In this document: in pieces, positions 1 through 6,571 of the stretch
Layout of the letters: every line of letters starts with the position of its first letter
How positions within the stretch are numbered: the stretch's first letter is position 1
DNA from: QAMH01 sp964435565
Lineage (GTDB): Bacteria; Actinomycetota; Coriobacteriia; Coriobacteriales; QAMH01
NCBI GenBank assembly: GCA_964435565.1
Contig: CAYSZR010000052.1
Location: 1-13,593, forward strand
Length of the DNA stretch: 13,593 nt
Direction: 5' to 3'
Made by a program: the position numbers and the translations under genes
Notes under the pieces: model-generated
Seen by the model: the letters and a program-made list of their open reading frames with translations, nothing else
Told to the model about the DNA's origin: nothing
The model's database searches: none

Positions 1-846
1 GGCGAGCGTACCCGTGAAGGTACGGACCTTTTCCTCGAGATGAGCGAGTCGGGCGTTATCAACAAGACCGCTCTTGTGTATGGTCAGATGAACGAGCCGC
101 CGGGAGCACGTCTTCGTGTCGGTCTGGCTGGTTTGACCGTCGCCGAGTATTTCCGCGACCAGGGCCAGGACGTCTTGCTGTTCATCGACAACATCTTCCG
201 CTTCACCCAGGCTGGTTCCGAGGTATCCGCGCTTCTTGGCCGCATGCCTTCGGCTGTAGGCTATCAGCCCACTTTGGCTACAGAGATGGGCGATCTGCAG
301 GAGCGCATTACTTCAACTGCAACGGGTGCTATCACCTCTGTTCAGGCAGTCTACGTTCCCGCAGACGACCTGACAGACCCGGCGCCTGCAACGGCCTTCA
401 TCCACTTGGATGCAACGACGGTTCTGTCGCGCTCCATCGCTGAGCTCGGTATCTACCCGGCCGTTGACCCGCTTGCTTCCACGAGCCGCGCTCTCGATCC
501 TTCTGTCGTGGGCGAGGAGCATTACCGTGTGGCTGTCGAGGTCCAGGAGATTCTCCAGGCATATACCGACCTGCAGGACATCATTGCCATTCTGGGTATG
601 GACGAACTTTCAGAAGAGCAGAAGCTCGTTGTTGCCCGCGCTCGTAAGGTGCAGCAGTTCCTGGGTCAGCCGTTCCATGTTGCTAAGCAGTTCACCGGCA
701 TCGATGGCAAGTACGTCAAGGTCGAGGACACGGTTAGGTCCTTCAAGATGATTATCGATGGCGAACTCGACAATGTTCCCGAGCAGGCATTCCGCAATAA
801 GGGTGCTATCGAGGAAGTTCTCGAAGCTGCCAAGGAACTTGCATAG
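1..846 (+). CDS. atpD: F1Fo ATP synthase subunit beta, 3' part (5' end outside window)
   Basis: This is the catalytic beta subunit of the F1 sector, which makes ATP from ADP and phosphate at the cytoplasmic face of the membrane. The reading frame is open from base 1, so the first in-window Met (base 40) is internal. About 281 residues are present; family members have roughly 460-470, so about the first 190 residues, including the Walker A loop, lie upstream. Visible hallmarks are GERTREG at the very start (holding the catalytic glutamate), LVYGQMNEPPGARLR, the Walker B stretch VLLFIDNIFRFTQAG, the ALLGRMPSAVGYQPTLA segment, and the DELSEE motif in the C-terminal helical domain. The stop is TAG at 844-846. 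atpC follows 20 bases later in the same direction, the usual end of an atp operon. Identification is very secure. Confidence 0.98.
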   Translation, partial: GERTREGTDLFLEMSESGVINKTALVYGQMNEPPGARLRVGLAGLTVAEYFRDQGQDVLLFIDNIFRFTQAGSEVSALLGRMPSAVGYQPTLATEMGDLQERITSTATGAITSVQAVYVPADDLTDPAPATAFIHLDATTVLSRSIAELGIYPAVDPLASTSRALDPSVVGEEHYRVAVEVQEILQAYTDLQDIIAILGMDELSEEQKLVVARARKVQQFLGQPFHVAKQFTGIDGKYVKVEDTVRSFKMIIDGELDNVPEQAFRNKGAIEEVLEAAKELA

Positions 847-866
847 AGAAAGGTTGCTTGTGAGCC

Positions 867-1268
867 ATGCTGCAATGTGAAATCGTAACTCCAGAAAGCA
901 AACTGTATTCCGACGAGGTTAATTTCGTCGTCATCCCAGCCTCTGAAGGCGAGATGGGCATCTATGCTCAGCACGAGCCTGTTGTGACGACGCTCAAATC
1001 GGGTACCGTGCGCGTTACCGAGCAAGAGGGCAAAGAGTCCCTGCGCTTCATTGTGGCAGGCGGATATGCACAGATTGAGGCGGAGCGTGTGATTGTGCTC
1101 GCAGATCGCGCTGCCGCCCTGCAAGAGCTCGACGAGACTGCCATCAAGGTCCATATTGACGACCTCAAGGAAAAGATGGCCGACCTTAAGGATGACGATC
1201 CCAATCGTGCGTTCATCAATGATGAGGTCAAATGGAACCAGGTTCTTCTCGAGCAAACCAGGCACTAG
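867..1268 (+). CDS. atpC: F1Fo ATP synthase subunit epsilon
   Basis: The 133-residue product matches the usual epsilon length (about 130-140). Epsilon sits on the central stalk with gamma, couples rotation to catalysis and can inhibit ATP hydrolysis. The N-terminal beta-sandwich starts with the typical CEIVTPESKLYSDEV and contains GEMGIYAQHEPVVTTLKSG, a family signature. The C-terminal part (about residue 88 onward) is a predicted helical hairpin rich in Asp, Glu and Lys. The ATG at 867 is the only workable start: an in-frame TGA lies at 861-863, immediately upstream. AGAAAGG at 847-853 could be the ribosome binding site, with a rather long spacing of 13 bases, so coupling to atpD is likely. 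It is the last gene of the operon, with a terminator 24 bases downstream. Confidence 0.96.
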   Translation: MLQCEIVTPESKLYSDEVNFVVIPASEGEMGIYAQHEPVVTTLKSGTVRVTEQEGKESLRFIVAGGYAQIEAERVIVLADRAAALQELDETAIKVHIDDLKEKMADLKDDDPNRAFINDEVKWNQVLLEQTRH

Positions 1269-1291
1269 CGAGCACGTTGTTTCCACTTTTG

Positions 1292-1324
1292 AAAGGGGCC
1301 GCCTGTGTTGGCGGCCCCTTTTTT
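1292..1324 (+). terminator. Rho-independent terminator of the atp operon
   Basis: A 12-bp perfect stem (1292-1303 with 1310-1321), GC-rich, closes a 6-base loop (tgtgtt). The 3' arm runs into a T tract ending at 1324. It starts 24 bases after the atpC stop, as expected for the end of the atp transcript. Confidence 0.93.
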
Positions 1325-1365
1325 GTGTCTGTAGGGCAAATAAGGACTCTCAGATGCAAATTTCT

Positions 1366-1539
1366 GACTGTTTGTATGATTTTGCAAGTTATCTATGAGT
1401 ATGATAAAGACTTGAAAAGTAAACACGCAGGTCAGAGAGTTGCGGTTTGGCCGATACTTGGGGTACCCCAAAACCGCCCCTCTAAAATCATACAAACAGT
1501 CGCGATTTTCAGGATTTTGCTGACTGTTTGTATGATTTT
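1366..1539. repeat. Intergenic repeat element with three 18-bp arms (copy 1)
   Basis: This AT-rich block lies between the atpC terminator and the convergent mtaB. The 18-mer GACTGTTTGTATGATTTT occurs at 1366-1383 and 1522-1539 on the plus strand and, perfectly inverted, at 1484-1501. The first and inverted copies thus flank a 136-bp unit like terminal inverted repeats. The inverted and third copies form an 18-bp perfect hairpin with a 20-base loop. Between them lie a 14-bp perfect palindrome (1458-1471, TTGGGGTACCCCAA) nested in 7-bp arms (1442-1448 GCGGTTT with 1471-1477 AAACCGC). The first 76 bases (1366-1441) match 13518-13593 at 71 of 76 positions, so it is a dispersed element. Open frames across it on both strands have no coding support. 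I saw no target-site duplication. A MITE-like or REP-like element is the best description; the family is not one I recognise. Confidence 0.85.
1484..1539. terminator. 18-bp hairpin, possible bidirectional terminator facing mtaB
   Basis: Perfect inverted arms 1484-1501 and 1522-1539 end in TTTT on both strands. The hairpin lies 62 bases past the mtaB stop on the minus strand, where no other terminator is visible. The stem is AT-rich, so termination is only an inference; it is part of the repeat element. Confidence 0.4.
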
Positions 1540-1601
1540 GGGCATTTTTGAGGCGCAAAACGTGATGGACGGAGTCGATTTGCGGGGAATACCCGGCTCG
1601 T

Positions 1602-2870
1602 CTAAACAGGCTTACCGATAAAACGTAGATTCCGTTCGTCGATATCAGTGAAAATAAGCTTCGTCAGCGCTCCCTGCTCAAGGTCTGTGCTGCATGCGAC
1701 TGTGTGGTATGACTCGCTTGTACCCAGTCCGGGACGCTCGACTATGATTTGCTCGCTTGTGCCGAGACGTCGTTGCATATCCTGTAGCGTGAGTTGTCTG
1801 CCTAGGTCACGCAGAATATTCGAACGCTGCGACTTTGTTGCTGGATCGACTTGGTCTAAGCGTGCGGCAGCGGGCGTGCCGGGCCGTTTGGAATAGCGAA
1901 AGACATGTAGCCGCATGAATCCGCATCGTTCGATGAACCGGCAACTTTCCTGAAAATCCTCGTCGGTTTCACCGGGGAATCCAACGATTATGTCAGTCGA
2001 AAGAGAAAGCACCGGCGCAGCGTTGCGAAGATTTGTGACAAGTGCCGCAAACTCATCGGTTCCATAGTGCCGATTCATCTCTCCGAGCACTTTAGAAGAG
2101 CCCGATTGCAGGCATAGATGCAGATGACGACAAAGACGCCCTGTTGACGTGGCAAGCGCCTCTATTAGTGAATCATTCACGCTTTGCGGTTCTACTGATG
2201 ATACGCGAATGCGTGCAATTTCCGTTTCTGACTGCAGTCGCCCGATAAGCCCTGCAAGGTCGCAGTTTGTATCTTGGTATGCTGCAAGATCGATTCCCAC
2301 AAGGACAAGCTCTTTGGTTCCGTGCGCGGCAAGGACACGGGCTTGTTCAACGATTTGCACGGCTGGCACTGAACGCGCTTTCCCGCGTGCTGTGTGCACG
2401 ATGCAATATGAGCAGGCATTGTTACAGCCGTCTTGAATCTTCAAATCGACGCGCGTTCTGAAATTTCCATCGGAACCGGCGCGAACGCCGATAAGCGTCA
2501 AATCGTCAAAGATGCGCGAGGTCTTGGCATCGACCCCATCAACAAGTTCTTGCGCGAGACGCGGTAGCCGCGTCTTGTCCTTTTCGCAACGGACTCTGGC
2601 GTCGATATCGGCATAATAGTCTCCATCGATGTTGATCGCGCATCCGGTTACCAGGATGGGTGCGCTGGATTCGCGCAGGAGCGATCGGATGAGCTTTCGG
2701 TTCTTGGCATCTGCTTCTCCTGTGACCGTGCATGTGTTCACGATTAGGAGCTCCGCGTCTTTCGGACTCGTATTTTCTTTCCAGCCCAGCTCAATGAGGG
2801 CAGCGGCAATGGTTTCGGATTCTGCCCGATTGACCTTGCATCCCAGTGTATGTATATAGAATCGCGAAAT
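1602..2870 (-). CDS. mtaB: tRNA (N6-L-threonylcarbamoyladenosine37-C2) methylthiotransferase, MtaB family; no standard start codon
   Basis: This radical SAM enzyme converts t6A37 to ms2t6A37 in tRNA. Numbering from the proposed ATT start (422 residues, family about 430-450), the UPF0004 domain carries three cluster cysteines: C11 in HTLGCKVN, C47 in VNTCTVT and C77 in VTGC. The radical SAM motif is C149-x3-C153-x2-C156 (DGCNNACSYC), and a TRAM-like RNA-binding end follows. The first in-frame ATG/GTG/TTG is the GTG at 2739-2741, but starting there would remove C11 and most of the first domain. Homology continues upstream to an in-frame TAA at 2889-2891, with no ATG, GTG or TTG in between. ATT at 2868-2870 aligns best with the usual N-terminus, with a weak AAGAG upstream. 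A frameshift or sequence error is possible. It follows rsmE by 82 bases and is probably co-transcribed. Function is secure; the start is not. Confidence 0.87.
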   Translation of the reverse strand: MSRFYIHTLGCKVNRAESETIAAALIELGWKENTSPKDAELLIVNTCTVTGEADAKNRKLIRSLLRESSAPILVTGCAINIDGDYYADIDARVRCEKDKTRLPRLAQELVDGVDAKTSRIFDDLTLIGVRAGSDGNFRTRVDLKIQDGCNNACSYCIVHTARGKARSVPAVQIVEQARVLAAHGTKELVLVGIDLAAYQDTNCDLAGLIGRLQSETEIARIRVSSVEPQSVNDSLIEALATSTGRLCRHLHLCLQSGSSKVLGEMNRHYGTDEFAALVTNLRNAAPVLSLSTDIIVGFPGETDEDFQESCRFIERCGFMRLHVFRYSKRPGTPAAARLDQVDPATKSQRSNILRDLGRQLTLQDMQRRLGTSEQIIVERPGLGTSESYHTVACSTDLEQGALTKLIFTDIDERNLRFIGKPV

Positions 2871-2952
2871 AGCTGCTCTTATGTCTGCTTATAGGGTTCG
2901 AATACGCGCTGGAAGACCTGCTTCGCTTTGGCGAGACTGAACCGATAATCTT

Positions 2953-3729
2953 CTATTTATGATTTCCAAGGCCGCCAAGCTCGTACATGCACAATGCGGT
3001 CGCAACCGTACCGGCTGTCTCTGTACGCAAGATAAGCTCGCCAAGCGTCACGACCTTGACGAAGCTGCCAAGCTCCTTGATCACTCCGACCTCGGATGCG
3101 GTCAATCCGCCCTCGGGGCCGACGACGAGTGCGACGCGGCTGTCTATGTCGCAACCCTCGAGTGCGTCGGCAATGGATAGCGGGTTATTGTCAGATGTCT
3201 TGTCAGCTTCTTCCCATGCAATGACGACGCGGTCGAAGTCTGAAAGCTCTCGGCAGATATCTTCGAGACTCGTTGGGTCATCGACGATAGGCAGGATATT
3301 GCGTCCGGACTGTTTCGCGGCTGAAAGCGCGATACGGCGCCAACGCGAGCCCTTACGTCCGCGCTCGTCGACAACGAGCCGCACGACGGTACGCTCGGAC
3401 AAGAAGGGGATGATGCGCTGGATTCCCAGCTCAGTGGTTTGCCGAATGGTTTGGCCCATGCGATCGCCTTTTGAGATTCCCTGGACGAGCGTGAGGTTGG
3501 GGAGATGCTTGAGCGGCAAGGCTGCTATGCAGCGTCCGGTTACGCTGTCTTCTTCGAGTGCGGTTATCTCGACTTCCCAGCATTTCCCGCCTGGCGCGCA
3601 TGCGGCGATATGTTCGCCGACTTCAATACGGCGTACAGCCATATGATGAAGCTCTTTTTCCGAGAAGGGGAGTGCAACGACATCGCCGTCGGGCAGGTCG
3701 CCTTTCATGAAGAAACGTGGTATGGACAT
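2953..3729 (-). CDS. rsmE: 16S rRNA (uracil1498-N3)-methyltransferase
   Basis: RsmE is a SPOUT-class methyltransferase that methylates U1498 of 16S rRNA using S-adenosylmethionine. With the chosen start the protein has 258 residues, slightly above the usual 240-250. An N-terminal PUA-like RNA-binding region (IPRFFMKGDL, then LHHMAVRRIEVGE) is followed by the SPOUT domain: LVQGISKGDRMGQTIRQTTELG (about 81-102), SERTVVR, then the knot with LVVGPEGGLTASEV (201-214) and LGELILRTETA (229-239). A longer open frame extends to 3837, but its extra residues are unlike the family. ATG at 3727-3729 is chosen because AGGAG at 3736-3740 lies 6 bases before it; ATG at 3733-3735 would have no spacing. It is transcribed divergently from tal and precedes mtaB. 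Confidence 0.95.
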   Translation of the reverse strand: MSIPRFFMKGDLPDGDVVALPFSEKELHHMAVRRIEVGEHIAACAPGGKCWEVEITALEEDSVTGRCIAALPLKHLPNLTLVQGISKGDRMGQTIRQTTELGIQRIIPFLSERTVVRLVVDERGRKGSRWRRIALSAAKQSGRNILPIVDDPTSLEDICRELSDFDRVVIAWEEADKTSDNNPLSIADALEGCDIDSRVALVVGPEGGLTASEVGVIKELGSFVKVVTLGELILRTETAGTVATALCMYELGGLGNHK

Positions 3730-3735
3730 GCTCAT

Positions 3736-3740
3736 CTCCT
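3736..3740 (-). promoter_or_regulatory. Ribosome binding site that decides the rsmE start
   Basis: AGGAG on the minus strand touches the ATG at 3735 directly but lies 6 bases from the ATG at 3729. This favours the downstream ATG and rules against the longer 294-residue frame. Confidence 0.75.
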
Positions 3741-3796
3741 GTTTATAAACATGCAAACGCGCTGGCAGCGGGTAGTACGGGGTCAAAACATGTGTA

Positions 3797-3825
3797 TTGT
3801 ACCGCGTTTCAGGTCGTGCTATAGT
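3797..3825 (+). promoter_or_regulatory. Sigma70-type promoter for tal-rho
   Basis: TTGTAC (3797-3802) and TATAGT (3820-3825) are separated by 17 bases, close to consensus and upstream of tal. Transcription would start near 3832, leaving a leader of about 130 bases. On the opposite strand TACAAT (3796-3801) overlaps the -35 box and could be a -10 for rsmE, but I see no convincing -35 for it. Confidence 0.6.
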
Positions 3826-3837
3826 GTCACAAGTCAA

Positions 3838-3856
3838 GAGACGCGGTGAGCGTCTC
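3838..3856 (+). other. Hairpin near the predicted 5' end of the tal leader
   Basis: Perfect 7-bp arms GAGACGC / GCGTCTC enclose a 5-base loop, a few bases after the predicted transcription start. There is no T tract, so it is not a terminator. It may stabilise the 5' end of the message or be a binding site; both are inference. The remainder of the leader (3857-3950) shows nothing I can name. Confidence 0.4.
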
Positions 3857-3950
3857 GAGTTTCCTTTCCATAGTCTTTATCCCCATCAGTATTCGCATGT
3901 TTCCATGCCTACATACATGCAGTTTCAGTGGCGATAGAGAAATCAGTTCG

Positions 3951-3956
3951 AAGGAG
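3951..3956 (+). promoter_or_regulatory. Ribosome binding site supporting the GTG start of tal
   Basis: AAGGAG lies 5 bases before the GTG at 3962, which confirms the non-ATG start that gives the standard N-terminus FFLDTADL. Confidence 0.85.
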
Positions 3957-3961
3957 CAACA

Positions 3962-4624
3962 GTGAAGTTTTTCCTCGATACCGCGGATTTGTCCGAAATT
4001 GAAGAGGTTGCATCATGGGGCGCTCTTGCAGGCGTTACAACTAATCCGAGTCTGTATGCTCGCACGGGTGGCAAGCTCGAAGATTTCGAGAGCCACCTGG
4101 TCAAGATCTGCAATTTGGTTGACGGGCCGGTAAGTGGTGAGGTCACGGCAGAAGATCGCGCTGGCATGGTTGAACAAGGCCGCGCGCTCGCCTCTCTTGC
4201 AAAAAACATGGTCGTGAAGATTCCTGTTTGCGTCGAGGGCCTTGCTGCTACGCGCACGCTTTCCGAAGAGGGCATTGCCGTGAATATGACTCTCGTGTTC
4301 AGCGTGCCCCAGGCATTGCTCGCGGCACGAGCCGGCGCGCGCTACATCAGCCCCTTTGTCGGTCGTTTCGATGACATCGCGGAAGATGGCCTGAGCCAGC
4401 TCGAGGATATTGTCATCGCGGTGGGCAACTATGATTTCGGCCATCCTGTTGAGATTATCGCTGCATCCATTAGGTCGGCGAACCACGTGACGCAGGCGGC
4501 GCTTATGGGTGCTGATATCGCGACCGTACCGTATGGCGCAATGAAGAAATGCATCGTACACCCGCTTACGGATCAGGGCCTGGAGAAGTTCAAGTCCGAT
4601 TGGGAGAAAGTTGAAAACGCATGA
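3962..4624 (+). CDS. tal: Transaldolase, TalC/Fsa-type small class
   Basis: This is a class I aldolase-type enzyme of the non-oxidative pentose phosphate pathway. The product is 220 residues, the normal length of the small (TalC/MipB) transaldolase group. Signatures are MKFFLDTADLSEI, AGVTTNPSLYA (23-33), the Schiff-base lysine K86 in MVVKIPV, ISPFVGRFDD, and QAALMGADIATVPY near the end. Residue 60 is Glu (SGEVTA), as in true small transaldolases; fructose-6-phosphate aldolase has Gln at this place, so transaldolase activity is the better guess. The GTG start at 3962 is backed by AAGGAG. The stop overlaps the rho ATG (ATGA, 4621-4624), suggesting one transcript and translational coupling. A metabolic gene coupled to rho is a little odd. 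Confidence 0.94.
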   Translation: MKFFLDTADLSEIEEVASWGALAGVTTNPSLYARTGGKLEDFESHLVKICNLVDGPVSGEVTAEDRAGMVEQGRALASLAKNMVVKIPVCVEGLAATRTLSEEGIAVNMTLVFSVPQALLAARAGARYISPFVGRFDDIAEDGLSQLEDIVIAVGNYDFGHPVEIIAASIRSANHVTQAALMGADIATVPYGAMKKCIVHPLTDQGLEKFKSDWEKVENA

Positions 4625-6501
4625 GCGATGAGACGCTAGAGTCCGCAGAGGCGGCGGTTGAGAAAACGCCCGCCAAGAAGACAACGCGCAAACCCGCTGC
4701 AAAGACAGCGACAGCCGCCAAGAAGACGACGACCGCTGCAAAGAAGAAGACGACGTCTACCGCCGCCAAGAAGGCGACGACCGCTGCTAAAACGACAACG
4801 GCAAAGGCGGCAACTGCCAAGAAGACGACCGCTGCAAAGAAGACGACGACCGCTGCAAAGAGGACGACTGCTGCAAAGAAGACGGCAGAATCGCCTTCTG
4901 CCGCTGAAGAGCAACTTACCTTGACGCCTGCCGCAGAGCAGGCGCCGCAGGCTGCAGACGCAGCGCAGGGCAAAGATAAAAGAACGGTACGCAGACGCAG
5001 AGCGGTATCGAGTGCTCCCGCTGATAAGCAGGCGGAAGAATCCAAGGACAAGCCAGCAGATAAGGACGCTGGCAAAGCCGAGGATAAGCCTGCCGAGACG
5101 ACGGAAACAAACGAAACTGCCGAATCCGGAGAGGATTCCGAGGAAAAAGACCAGCGCGACAACAAGCGCGGCCGCCGTCGCAGCCGTCGCGGTCGCAGTA
5201 ATCACCAGCGCAAAGAGATCGTGCCTTCTGCTACGCGCGATGAACTGGCCTTGCTCGAGGATGACGATATCATCGTCAAAGCACGCGAACTGGGCGTGGA
5301 TCCAACCGAGTATGGCGAGCGCGATGACCTTGTGTCGGCTGTGTATGATGCGTTGCTCCAGGCAGAGGGATTCGTCATGGTCGAGGGCATTCTCGATCTG
5401 TTGCCCGACGGCTATGGTTTCATTCGCACTGACGGGTATTTACCCGGCGAACATGACGTGTACGTCGGCGTGAGCACTGTGCGTCGCCAGGGTCTGCGCA
5501 AGGGCGACCACATTACGGGACGCGTGCGTCCGCCGCGTGAAAATGAAAAATATCCCGCGCTGAATACTATCGTCACGCTTAATGACGAACCGTTCGAGGG
5601 TCCGACGCATCGTGTGAAATTTGCTCAACTGACGCCGGTGTATCCCGATGAGCGTTTGATTATGGAACACGGCAAAGATGCGCTCACCGCGCGCGCTATC
5701 GACCTGGTCGCGCCTATTGGCAAGGGACAACGTGGTCTGATCGTTTCGCCGCCTAAGGCGGGCAAGACGACGGTGCTCAAGGATATCGCCGCCGCGATCA
5801 GCGCGAACAACCCCGAGATACATCTCATGTGCTTGCTTGTCGACGAGCGCCCTGAAGAGGTAACCGATATGGAGCGCAGTATCGACGGCGAGGTCATCTC
5901 CTCGACTTTCGATATGCCTTTCGAAAACCATATCGCCGTGGCCGAACTTGTCATCGAGCGCGCCAAACGCCTCGTTGAAAACGGTCAGGACGTCGTCATC
6001 TTGCTCGACTCCATCACGCGCCTTGCGCGCGCGTACAATCTGAGCCAGCCGGCAAGTGGCCGTATCCTTTCCGGCGGTGTCGATTCGACGGCGCTGTATC
6101 CGCCCAAGCGTTTTCTTGGCGCTGCTCGCAATATCGAGTTCGGCGGCTCGCTCACCATCCTGGGAACGGCTCTTATCGACACGGGCTCTAAGATGGACGA
6201 AGTCATATTCGAAGAGTTCAAAGGCACGGGCAATATGGAGCTCAAGCTTGACCGCGCACTGGCAGATCGGCGAATCTTCCCGGCTATCGATCCGGTTGCA
6301 AGCGGTACGCGTAAAGAGGAGCTGCTCATCGATCCGCAAGAAGCGCCGCTGGTACGGGGCGTGCGCAGCTTGCTCGCGAACATGAACAATACCGAGCGCG
6401 CGATGAAAATGCTCGTTCAATCGCTCAAAGCGACAGAGACGAACAGAGAATTTCTGGTCAAATCGGCACGCAAGGCATCGAAAGCAGCTGCAAGCCTGTA
6501 A
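4621..6501 (+). CDS. rho: Transcription termination factor Rho with long N-terminal extension
   Basis: Rho is the hexameric RNA-dependent ATPase/helicase that ends transcription. At 626 residues it is about 200 longer than the 419-residue E. coli protein. Residues 15-88 are a basic low-complexity run of AAKKTT-like repeats. Residues 90-178 are Ala/Glu/Asp/Pro-rich and acidic toward the end, and residues 181-198 form an Arg-rich patch. The conserved protein follows: a Rho-N-like helical segment (about 203-250), the OB-fold RNA site (about 253-325, with DGYGFIRT), Walker A SPPKAGKTT (376-384), catalytic E409 in LVDERPEEVTDM, Walker B VVILLDSIT (458-465 region), the Q-loop at LSGGVDSTAL, and an intact C-terminus. 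Long N-terminal extensions are known in actinobacterial Rho proteins, where they add RNA binding. The ATG overlaps the tal stop, and the GGGAG at 4602-4606 is 14 bases away, favouring coupling. Confidence 0.97.
   Translation: MSDETLESAEAAVEKTPAKKTTRKPAAKTATAAKKTTTAAKKKTTSTAAKKATTAAKTTTAKAATAKKTTAAKKTTTAAKRTTAAKKTAESPSAAEEQLTLTPAAEQAPQAADAAQGKDKRTVRRRRAVSSAPADKQAEESKDKPADKDAGKAEDKPAETTETNETAESGEDSEEKDQRDNKRGRRRSRRGRSNHQRKEIVPSATRDELALLEDDDIIVKARELGVDPTEYGERDDLVSAVYDALLQAEGFVMVEGILDLLPDGYGFIRTDGYLPGEHDVYVGVSTVRRQGLRKGDHITGRVRPPRENEKYPALNTIVTLNDEPFEGPTHRVKFAQLTPVYPDERLIMEHGKDALTARAIDLVAPIGKGQRGLIVSPPKAGKTTVLKDIAAAISANNPEIHLMCLLVDERPEEVTDMERSIDGEVISSTFDMPFENHIAVAELVIERAKRLVENGQDVVILLDSITRLARAYNLSQPASGRILSGGVDSTALYPPKRFLGAARNIEFGGSLTILGTALIDTGSKMDEVIFEEFKGTGNMELKLDRALADRRIFPAIDPVASGTRKEELLIDPQEAPLVRGVRSLLANMNNTERAMKMLVQSLKATETNREFLVKSARKASKAAASL
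4660..4886 (+). repeat. Degenerate in-frame tandem repeats in the 5' end of rho
   Basis: Units encoding AAKKTT, AAKKKTT, AAKKATT and AAKRTT recur here. A 24-base stretch at 4720-4743 is repeated exactly at 4837-4860, in frame. Such DNA can change length by slippage or recombination without breaking the frame. Confidence 0.75.
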
Positions 6502-6522
6502 TAAAAATCACACGAACGTCGA

Positions 6523-6558
6523 AAAAGCGGCATCTGCTGATATGCAGGTGCCGCTTTT
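6523..6558. terminator. Bidirectional terminator between rho and the deacetylase gene
   Basis: Arms 6523-6537 and 6544-6558 pair over 15 positions (one G-U) around the loop tgatat. The stem reads AAAAGCGGCA on one side and TGCCGCTTTT on the other. It lies 21 bases past the rho stop and 13 past the stop of the convergent deacetylase, with a T run on both strands. Confidence 0.88.
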
Positions 6559-6571
6559 CATTGTGCTCGTT

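Noticed and set aside
1364..1540. CRISPR array
   Set aside because: Only three arms, one inverted, with unequal spacing (100 and 20 bases) and no cas gene nearby.
1232..1621. 129-codon plus-strand frame and a 97-codon minus-strand frame (1265-1558) across the atpC-mtaB gap
   Set aside because: Both run through the terminator and the repeat element, lack ribosome binding sites and have no recognisable domain. They are products of the repeat, as is the minus-strand frame at 13213-13578.
2739..2741. GTG at 2741 as the start of mtaB
   Set aside because: It would remove the first Fe-S cysteine (LGCKVN) and 43 conserved-looking residues that are still in frame upstream.
2894..2943. tRNA-like segment: GGGTTCGAAT resembles a T-loop, and GGTTC/GAACC are inverted
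   Set aside because: No anticodon arm, acceptor stem or correct spacing can be built around it on either strand.
4590..5205. Long minus-strand frames opposite the rho 5' end (about 190 codons, Leu/Ala/Val/Arg-rich)
   Set aside because: They are antisense shadows of the AAKKTT repeats, with skewed composition and no start signals.
5440..6420. 326-codon minus-strand frame opposite the rho core
   Set aside because: The plus strand encodes the conserved Rho ATPase here; the antisense frame has no recognisable motif.
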